A DNA stretch of 5,331 nt from positions 1-5,331 of the forward strand of contig CAZAXK010000028.1 in the NCBI GenBank assembly GCA_964489135.1, given 5' to 3'. Below are positions 1 through 4,420 of the stretch, piece after piece; position 1 is the first letter of the stretch, and every line of letters begins with the position of its first letter. The position numbers were made by a program, and so were the translations under genes. The notes below the pieces were generated by a model that had not been told where the DNA came from, did not search any database, and saw only the letters and a list, made by a program, of their open reading frames with translations. This stretch comes from JBBTQZ01 sp964489135. GTDB taxonomy: Bacteria > Patescibacteriota > Minisyncoccia > Phycocordibacterales > WO2-35-19.

Positions 1-75
1 CGTAATTGGTAGCCGCGCTAGTCTTAGGAACTAGTGGAGTAATCCATGGGAGTTCAAGTCTCCCCCCCAGCACCA
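1..75 (+). tRNA. tRNA-Leu(UAG), 5' end cut by the window edge
   Basis: This is the 3' part of a class II tRNA reading CUN leucine codons. The anticodon stem CTAGT/ACTAG (18-22 and 30-34) encloses the loop CTTAGGA, with anticodon TAG at 25-27. A long variable arm follows, with stem TGGA/TCCA (35-38 and 43-46), which is typical of tRNA-Leu. The T arm is GGGAG-TTCAAGT-CTCCC (48-64). The acceptor 3' strand CCCCAGC (65-71) is followed by discriminator A72 and an encoded CCA at 73-75. The D loop carries the canonical GG at 8-9. The 5' acceptor strand and the start of the D arm lie before the window, so about a dozen bases are missing. No convincing terminator follows; the next signal is a promoter at 94. 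Confidence 0.95.
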
Positions 76-93
76 AACGAATGATCCCGACGG

Positions 94-121
94 TTGACTT
101 TTTTGTATTTCGTGGTAATCT
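94..121 (+). promoter_or_regulatory. Candidate sigma70 promoter for the small secreted protein gene
   Basis: A TTGACT -35 box (94-99) is separated by 16 nt from TAATCT (116-121). The -10 box is preceded by TGG, which fits an extended -10. Transcription would start near 127-128, just before the first leader hairpin at 135. The -35 box is good but the -10 is weak (about three matches to TATAAT). The TATAAA at 121-126 would need a 21-nt spacer and is less likely. Confidence 0.5.
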
Positions 122-127
122 ATAAAC

Positions 128-202
128 AGATCTCACGGCTTTGATACAAGCCGTCGGACAGAGGGCCGGAACGGCTCTCATCTCGTTTTGAAAGAGGGAA
201 AT
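128..202 (+). promoter_or_regulatory. Structured 5' leader with competing hairpins
   Basis: Two hairpins fill the leader of the small gene. Hairpin 1 is ACGGCTT/AAGCCGT (135-141 with 148-154), 7 perfect pairs with a 6-nt loop. Hairpin 2 is GAGGGCCG/CGGCTCTC (161-168 with 172-179), 8 pairs with one G-U and a GAA loop. The arms are partly interchangeable. AGCCGT (149-154) can also pair with ACGGCT (171-176). CTCTC (175-179) can pair either with GAGGG of hairpin 2 (161-165) or with the identical GAGGG (194-198) that serves as the ribosome binding site. The hairpins are read directly from the sequence; a switching role is an inference. Confidence 0.5.
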
Positions 203-541
203 GTGAGAACCTTGAGTTTTTTGTTTTTCTTGTCGGCCCTTTTGGTTGGTCAGGCCGACCGCCAGATCGAGGTGTGCAGTGAGCTAAACAGCACATCGGA
301 GTACATCCAAGTTTATAACCCCGATGGTGTGGGGGTGGCGACCCTAACCAAAGGGTGTGCTACGGTGGGTGAATTTTCTGTCGCTGGAGGATCTGCTGTT
401 TTCTTTCGCCGGCAGGTCGTCGGCGAGGTGGAGGTGGATGTGCCTCTAGATCGGACGAACATCCGTCCATCCTTGGTAGGGGTCTCCAAGGTGAAATTTT
501 ACATAGACCGCCAGAGTTCTGTTTTTGCTAGTTACGAATAG
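203..541 (+). CDS. Small secreted protein of unknown function (112 aa)
   Basis: I do not recognise the family. I place the start at GTG 203, because AGAGGG (193-198) lies just upstream and because this start gives a clean signal peptide. That peptide has Met-Arg, a hydrophobic core at about residues 4-15, and a G-Q-A cleavage site before Asp19. An earlier in-frame TTG at 188 has no ribosome binding site and would put charged residues in front of the signal. The mature part of about 94 residues is polar, probably rich in beta strands, and has two cysteines (Cys25 and Cys52) that could form a disulfide. There is no lipobox and no second membrane segment, so export across the membrane as a soluble protein is the likeliest fate. 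The gene has its own promoter, leader and terminator and sits alone between two tRNA genes. Confidence 0.7.
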   Translation: MRTLSFLFFLSALLVGQADRQIEVCSELNSTSEYIQVYNPDGVGVATLTKGCATVGEFSVAGGSAVFFRRQVVGEVEVDVPLDRTNIRPSLVGVSKVKFYIDRQSSVFASYE

Positions 542-552
542 AACCGGCGATG

Positions 553-593
553 AAGGCCGTCCTGCGCTTCTGCGAGGGACGGCCTTTTTGTTT
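553..593 (+). terminator. Rho-independent terminator of the small gene
   Basis: A long stem AAGGCCGTCC/GGACGGCCTT (553-562 with 577-586) is extended by an inner CGC/GCG (565-567 with 572-574) closed by a TTCT loop. It is followed by TTTTTGTTT (585-593). The stem lies 11 nt after the stop codon. On the other strand there is no U-tract, so it probably ends only the + transcript. Confidence 0.88.
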
Positions 594-598
594 CTCTG

Positions 599-671
599 AG
601 GCCTGGGAGGGATTCGCACCCTCGTGTAGCGGTTTTGCAGACCGCCGTGTTAGCTTCTTCACCACCAGGCC
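599..671 (-). tRNA. tRNA-Cys(GCA), no encoded CCA
   Basis: Read on the - strand this is a complete 73-nt tRNA. The acceptor is GGCCTGG/CCAGGCC, the D stem GTG/CAC, and the anticodon stem GCGGT/ACCGC encloses CTGCAAA with anticodon GCA. The T stem is GAGGG/CCCTC. The discriminator base is U73, the known identity element of bacterial tRNA-Cys. CCA is not encoded (the next bases are CAG), so a CCA-adding enzyme must complete it, unlike the tRNA-Leu at the window start. Two features are odd: the T-loop is TGCGAAT, with G in place of the near-universal U55, and the D loop lacks the GG dinucleotide. It lies downstream of infB on the same strand, 113 nt past its stop codon. I found no convincing promoter of its own. 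Confidence 0.95.
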
Positions 672-698
672 AATTTATGAAATTTTCAAAACTTGCTT

Positions 699-728
699 GC
701 CCGCCCGTAGCTTTAGCGAAGGTGGGGC
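699..728. repeat. Small imperfect palindrome, Patescibacteria-style
   Basis: GCCCGCC (699-705) pairs with GGTGGG-G-C (721-728), with one G-T and one bulged G. The stem surrounds a 15-nt loop containing GCTTTAGC, itself a mini-hairpin (710-717). From memory, short palindromes built around TAGCTTTAGCGAAGG between CCCGCC-like arms are frequent in intergenic regions of Parcubacteria-type genomes. Only one copy is present here, so repeat status cannot be shown from the window. On the - strand it lies after infB and is followed by GTTTTG, which is a poor U-tract for a terminator. Confidence 0.45.
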
Positions 729-784
729 GACTAGGCCGTAATTGGATTTTATCTCGGAGCGAGCTTTGTGTCTATCGACTTGTC

Positions 785-2272
785 TTAGTTGGTTTCGAAA
801 GTGGTGGCTTCTACATAATCGCCTTGAGCAATTTCGGTTTTGGATTCGATCATGGTCCCAAATTCCTGACCAGCTTCTACCGAGCCGGTCTTCTGTCTCT
901 GACTCTGAAGCTCTCTCACTCTTCCTTCGCCGATCAAGGCCTCCCTTCGGAAAATTTTTACCAATACGCCAGTCTTTATTTCACCTTCTTCTACTCTGCC
1001 ACCGAGCACTTGCTTGTCGCGGTTCTTGCTAAAGACCTTCAAAATTTTGACCTTGCCTATGATGGTCGCATTATTTTCTTTGGGGGCCAATTCCTCACAG
1101 CGACTTTTTACCCAATCGGTGAGCTCGTAAATTATAGAAAACATTTTGATCTCTACTCCGTCTCGCATGGCGAGAGCGGTGGCGTTCTTGTCGGCCGAAA
1201 CGTTGAAGCCGACCACGCTCGCTTTGCCCGAGATTGCCATCTTGATATCACTCTCGTTTACGGCACCCACTCCGCCCGAAATTATTTCTGTTCGGATATT
1301 TGGTATCTGTATTTTGGTGAACTCATTTTCGATCGCCTCGAGAGACCCTTGAGCGTCGGCTTTTACCACAAGGGCGAAGATTGCCCCAGTCTCTCCGTCT
1401 ATTCTCACATGCGGAATATCTTTGGTCGGGGGCACGGCAGAGAATGCTTCTGCCTCAGCTTTAGAAGCAAATGCTTGAAATTCCTCGCCGACTATCGGGG
1501 TACCGTTCCAGCCAGTGATGCGGATAGGCGAAGTGGCTGAAGCTCTATCTACTCTTTTGCCATCGAAGGTTTCGATGGTTCGTACTGGCGCAAACCCACC
1601 TCTTGAGGCCACAAATTGGCCGACCTGCACCTTACCACTTTTGATAACTAGCGAGGCCGAAACACCGCTGCGCGAATCTTTTTGACTCTCAATCACAAAG
1701 CCGGAAGCAAGCGCGTCGTTATCGGTTTCTAGTGGAAGTAGATCAGCTTGAAGCAAAATCATTTCTAGTAGTTCGGAGACATTGTCGCCCTTCTTGGCCG
1801 AGATCGGCACTACAGGCACGGTTCCACCCCAACCTTCGACGAAAACTTCTTGTTCAGCCAGGTCCTGCTTGGTCTTGTCGATGTTCGCATTTGGCTTATC
1901 AATCTTGTTGATCGCGACGATAAAAGGCGTATTGTCGTTGTGGATACAGCGCAGGGCTTCTATGGTTTGTGGCTTCACCCCATCTTCGGCCGATACAACC
2001 AAAACAGCAATGTCGGCAATCTTGCTCCCACGTTCGCGGATAGCACAAAAGGCCTCATGCCCGGGGGTATCGAGGAAGGTTATTTTGCGTTTGTCGTCGC
2101 CGACTTCGGCTTCGTAGGCAGAGATATGCTGAGTTATGCCACCGGCCTCACGGTCTACAACATTAGTCTTGCGGATATAATCAAGCAGAGTGGATTTGCC
2201 ATGATCGATATGTCCAAGCACGGCTACCACGGGTGGACGCCTTATTCTGTTTTTGTTTTGGTGCTCGGGCAT
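785..2272 (-). CDS. infB: Translation initiation factor IF-2, short form
   Basis: This GTPase places initiator fMet-tRNA on the 30S subunit and promotes 50S joining. The 495-residue protein begins almost directly with the G domain: G1 GHIDHGKST (20-28), switch region EAGGITQH (42-49), G3 DTPGHEAF (68-75, His72 being the catalytic histidine), G4 NKID (122-125) and G5 SAK (158-160). Domain II follows at about 185-275, the IF2-specific alpha/beta domain at about 305-400, and the C-terminal fMet-tRNA binding barrel at about 402-495. The N-terminal extension that makes E. coli IF2 890 residues long is absent. The first in-frame ATG after an upstream stop is the chosen start; it has no ribosome binding site. 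An out-of-frame ATG lies 22 nt upstream (2292-2294) and overlaps the gene start. In the C-terminal barrel two usually conserved cysteines are replaced (Gly425, Phe471). Transcription comes from the promoter at 2307-2335. Confidence 0.97.
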   Translation of the reverse strand: MPEHQNKNRIRRPPVVAVLGHIDHGKSTLLDYIRKTNVVDREAGGITQHISAYEAEVGDDKRKITFLDTPGHEAFCAIRERGSKIADIAVLVVSAEDGVKPQTIEALRCIHNDNTPFIVAINKIDKPNANIDKTKQDLAEQEVFVEGWGGTVPVVPISAKKGDNVSELLEMILLQADLLPLETDNDALASGFVIESQKDSRSGVSASLVIKSGKVQVGQFVASRGGFAPVRTIETFDGKRVDRASATSPIRITGWNGTPIVGEEFQAFASKAEAEAFSAVPPTKDIPHVRIDGETGAIFALVVKADAQGSLEAIENEFTKIQIPNIRTEIISGGVGAVNESDIKMAISGKASVVGFNVSADKNATALAMRDGVEIKMFSIIYELTDWVKSRCEELAPKENNATIIGKVKILKVFSKNRDKQVLGGRVEEGEIKTGVLVKIFRREALIGEGRVRELQSQRQKTGSVEAGQEFGTMIESKTEIAQGDYVEATTFETN

Positions 2273-2306
2273 GTGAGAAATATGACGAGTTCATAAAAGC
2301 TCTGCA

Positions 2307-2335
2307 ATTCTACCTTTTTTCTTGAGAAATTGCAA
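2307..2335 (-). promoter_or_regulatory. infB promoter
   Basis: On the - strand, TTGCAA (2335-2330) is followed by exactly 17 nt and then TAGAAT (2312-2307), five of six matches to the -10 consensus. Transcription would start near 2300, giving an untranslated leader of about 28 nt before the infB ATG. The -35 box lies inside the spacer of the oppositely directed promoter at 2322-2350. Confidence 0.75.
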
Positions 2336-2350
2336 AATTTGATGTAGAAA
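2322..2350 (+). promoter_or_regulatory. Cysteine desulfurase promoter, near-leaderless
   Basis: TTGAGA (2322-2327), a 17-nt spacer and TAGAAA (2345-2350) form a good sigma70-type promoter. The expected start of transcription, near 2356-2358, is only 2-4 nt before the ATG at 2360. The AAGAGG at 2352-2357, which looks like a ribosome binding site 2 nt from the ATG, would then lie mostly outside the mRNA. Translation is thus probably leaderless. It interlocks with the infB promoter. Confidence 0.7.
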
Positions 2351-2359
2351 TAAGAGGCA

Positions 2360-3508
2360 ATGTTTTCCCTGTTTCCAAAGAAAAAGCGAGTTTACCTCGA
2401 TTACAGCGCTTCAACTCCGATAGATGAGCGGGTCGCTTCTACTATGCGAGAGGCCGAAGTCGAGATGTGGGGCAATGCCTCTTCGCTACATGCGGAAGGT
2501 GAGGTAGCAAAGCGCGGCCTCGATGACGCTCGAGTGCGAATCGCACGAATATTGCACTGCAAGAAAAGCGAAGTCTACTTCACTTCGGGTGGGACCGAAG
2601 CGATCAATATTGCGATAGACGGAGTGGTGATGAACGCTAAAAGATATATGCCGAATCCCCACATCATCGTGTCTTCTATAGAGCATCCTGCCGTGATCGA
2701 AAAGGTTCGATCGCTCATTGCTTGGGGTGTTGAGGCTTCTTTTGTTGTGCCAGACGAAGAGGGGGTGATAAGAGCAGAAACAATAGAAAGGGAATTGCGC
2801 CAAGAGACCGCTCTGGTGATCGTTATGCATGCCCAAAACGAGATAGGAACCTTACAACCGGTGCAAAAAATCGCGAGACTAGTAAAAGGTCGCGCCGTCT
2901 TTATGGTTGATGCTTCGCAAAGCGCGCTTTATGAAGATGTATCGATCGAACGTTTGGGGGCAGACATACTAGTGGTGGATGGCATAAAAATTTACGGACC
3001 ACGTGGTGTCGGCGTCTTAGTGGTCAGAGAAAAGGTAGAGATGGCCCCGACTATTTTTGGTGGGGGACAAGAAAAGGGTTTGCGACCGGGTACCGAAAAT
3101 GTGGTGGGAGCAAGGGGAATGGCTTTGGCACTTGAGATAGCTGTCGAAAAAAGAGAGAGCGAAAAGGAGCGACTGGCAAAGCTACGCGACTATTGTATTG
3201 CCGAGATTGAAAAAGCGATCCCTACTTCAAGTCTGAATGGAAGCCGGCTACAGCGCCTACCGAACAATGTGAATTTCTGCTTTGCCGGCATCGATAGCGA
3301 ATTTGCAGTGATCAAGCTCGATACCTTGGGGTTCGCGGTCTCGGCTGCAAGTGCTTGCAAAGCTATTGCCCTCGAAAATTCTTCTTACGTTATCGAAGCT
3401 CTTGGCAAGAAAGATTGCGCCGGCTCATCCTTGCGCTTTACCTTTGGACGCGAAACTAGGAAGGAAGATGTTGATAACTTGGTCCGTGCACTGAAAAAAA
3501 TAATCTGA
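2360..3508 (+). CDS. Cysteine desulfurase, NifS/IscS-like
   Basis: A class V fold PLP enzyme that takes sulfur from cysteine, giving alanine and an enzyme persulfide for tRNA thiolation or Fe-S assembly. Family landmarks are in order: VYLDYSAST (11-19), SGGTEAIN (76-83), His109 that stacks on the cofactor, QNEIG with Asn160, VDASQS with Asp184 and Gln187, the PLP lysine Lys210 in KIYGPRG, GLRPGTEN (240-247), the catalytic Cys333 in SAC, and a C-terminal LRFTFGRET. Its 382 residues are shorter than IscS (about 404), because it stops soon after the last helix and lacks the C-terminal tail that contacts the IscU scaffold. The residues before Lys210 are Asp-Gly-Ile instead of Ser-Gly-His, which alters the phosphate-binding turn. 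The first nine residues (MFSLFPKKK) are a short basic lead. It is divergent from infB and lies 14 nt upstream of the HtrA-like gene, probably in one transcript. No scaffold or MnmA gene is in view. Confidence 0.92.
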   Translation: MFSLFPKKKRVYLDYSASTPIDERVASTMREAEVEMWGNASSLHAEGEVAKRGLDDARVRIARILHCKKSEVYFTSGGTEAINIAIDGVVMNAKRYMPNPHIIVSSIEHPAVIEKVRSLIAWGVEASFVVPDEEGVIRAETIERELRQETALVIVMHAQNEIGTLQPVQKIARLVKGRAVFMVDASQSALYEDVSIERLGADILVVDGIKIYGPRGVGVLVVREKVEMAPTIFGGGQEKGLRPGTENVVGARGMALALEIAVEKRESEKERLAKLRDYCIAEIEKAIPTSSLNGSRLQRLPNNVNFCFAGIDSEFAVIKLDTLGFAVSAASACKAIALENSSYVIEALGKKDCAGSSLRFTFGRETRKEDVDNLVRALKKII

Positions 3509-3522
3509 TATCATTGAAGCAA

Positions 3523-4332
3523 ATGGAAGATCTCAACAAACAACAACTCATTTTGCTTACTCTTCTTGTGAGCTTCGTTACCTCGATTGCGACTGGTATC
3601 ATTACCTTTAGCTTGTTGCAGGAGGCGCCGATAGCTGTGACGCAAAATATCAATCGGGTAGTAGAGCGAACGATAGAAAAAGTTGTATCCGAAGATGGAA
3701 GTGGTGGCACAGTAAGAGAAGTTACGAACGTTGTAAGTGAGGAAGATCTGATTCTAAAATCCATCGAAAAAAATGTTAAATCAATTGTCCGCCTCACCAC
3801 TCTCGGAGCCGATGGTAGTGAGGTGGTTACCGGCCTCGGGCTCGTGGTTGACCCAAGCGGGATAATAGTCGTCGATGAGCGAAGTTTTGGCTCGGGAAAT
3901 TATTCGGCGGTCTTTCATGACGGCAAAGTATATTCGATCTCAAAGAATTATAAGGACCCTAGCTCTGACTTTGTCTTCCTGAAAATTGGCAAGGTGGCGA
4001 CAGATAAGTATGTCTTCTATCCAGCGGTGTTCGGCAACGCGAGTGCTCTGAAGCTTGGCCAAACTCTGATTGCGGTTGGTGGCAAAGAAAGGAATAGCGT
4101 TTCGATCGGCAGAGTGTCAGATCTCGAAAAGGCCACCGCCGGGGACGTGAGGAAGATAATTCTCGACACTCGTACCTCCCGCTCTCAACCGGGTAGTCCG
4201 GCGCTCAACTTGAATGGTGAAGTTGTGGGCCTAGAAGCACCGATTACGGAAGGCCTACAAAATATTTCTTACAATCCAACCTCTGCGGTGCAGAAATTGC
4301 TCAAAACCGCGGTGGCCGAGCTTGCAAAATAG
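3523..4332 (+). CDS. Membrane-anchored HtrA-like pseudoprotease
   Basis: A 269-residue protein with one membrane helix (about 9-31), a short linker (about 33-75) and a trypsin-like S1C domain, with no PDZ domain. Alignment by eye to DegQ/HtrA shows the fold: TGLGLVVDPSG (103-113) for GSGFIVD, SDFVFLKI (148-155) for SDIALLKI, and PALNLNGEVVGL (226-237) for the strand after the active serine. The catalytic Asp remains (Asp149), but the His position is Arg120 (DERSF for NNHVI) and the nucleophile position is Pro223 (SQPGSP for GNSGGP). It should not cleave peptides by the serine mechanism; a binding or scaffolding role on the outer face of the membrane is an inference. ATG 3523 is preferred over an in-frame TTG at 3514. 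There is only a weak GAAG ribosome site. It follows the desulfurase by 14 nt; a weak promoter (TTGGTC 3479, TAATCT 3501) could also serve it. Confidence 0.82.
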   Translation: MEDLNKQQLILLTLLVSFVTSIATGIITFSLLQEAPIAVTQNINRVVERTIEKVVSEDGSGGTVREVTNVVSEEDLILKSIEKNVKSIVRLTTLGADGSEVVTGLGLVVDPSGIIVVDERSFGSGNYSAVFHDGKVYSISKNYKDPSSDFVFLKIGKVATDKYVFYPAVFGNASALKLGQTLIAVGGKERNSVSIGRVSDLEKATAGDVRKIILDTRTSRSQPGSPALNLNGEVVGLEAPITEGLQNISYNPTSAVQKLLKTAVAELAK

Positions 4333-4349
4333 CGTTTTTGTGATATGCT
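4322..4349 (+). promoter_or_regulatory. Promoter of the Clp ATPase gene
   Basis: TTGCAA (4322-4327) lies over the last codons of the preceding gene. After 16 nt comes TATGCT (4344-4349), preceded by TGA, which makes an extended -10 (TGATATGCT). Transcription would start near 4356, leaving a leader of about 65 nt. This gives the Clp gene expression independent of the upstream operon. Confidence 0.55.
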
Positions 4350-4356
4350 TTTAAGC

Positions 4357-4391
4357 GAAATCCGCGCTATTTGGCTGTCTTTTGGGATTTC
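4357..4391 (+). promoter_or_regulatory. Inverted repeat in the Clp leader
   Basis: GAAATCC (4357-4363) and GGATTTC (4385-4391) are perfect 7-base inverted arms around a 21-nt loop, starting at the predicted transcription start. They could be an RNA hairpin in the leader or a two-fold protein site. The repeat does not match the CIRCE heat-shock operator. No U-tract follows the second arm, so it is not an intrinsic terminator. Confidence 0.35.
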
Positions 4392-4420
4392 AACCTGATT
4401 TAACCCTAATTCTTAAAACG

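Noticed and set aside
76..104. Terminator after tRNA-Leu ending in the T-run at 99-104
   Set aside because: The only stem before it is CCG/CGG around a single base, too small to form; the T-run belongs to a promoter spacer region.
188..202. TTG at 188 as start of the small secreted protein
   Set aside because: No ribosome site precedes it, and it would place Lys-Glu residues before the signal peptide; GTG 203 has a GAGGG site and gives a clean signal.
550..741. Short + strand open frames over the terminator and tRNA-Cys
   Set aside because: They cover a terminator hairpin and a complete tRNA on the other strand, so coding is not credible.
737..745. CGTAATTGG repeated from positions 1-9, as a possible tRNA fragment or attachment site
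   Set aside because: The match is only 9 bases and its flanks do not continue the tRNA-Leu sequence, so chance is sufficient.
752..762. CTCG-GAG-CGAG hairpin as infB terminator
   Set aside because: The stem has only 4 pairs, and on the - strand it is followed by ATAAAAT instead of a U-tract.
635..1540. Long + strand open frame of 301 codons
   Set aside because: It lies antisense to infB, whose domains are unmistakable, and it overlaps the tRNA-Cys gene. Its translation shows no recognisable domain.
1850..2296. Other + strand open frames opposite the infB G domain
   Set aside because: They are antisense shadows of the conserved GTPase sequence, with no promoter or ribosome site.
4357..4391. 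CIRCE-type heat-shock operator before the Clp gene
   Set aside because: The arms do not resemble TTAGCACTC/GAGTGCTAA and the spacing is 21 instead of 9.
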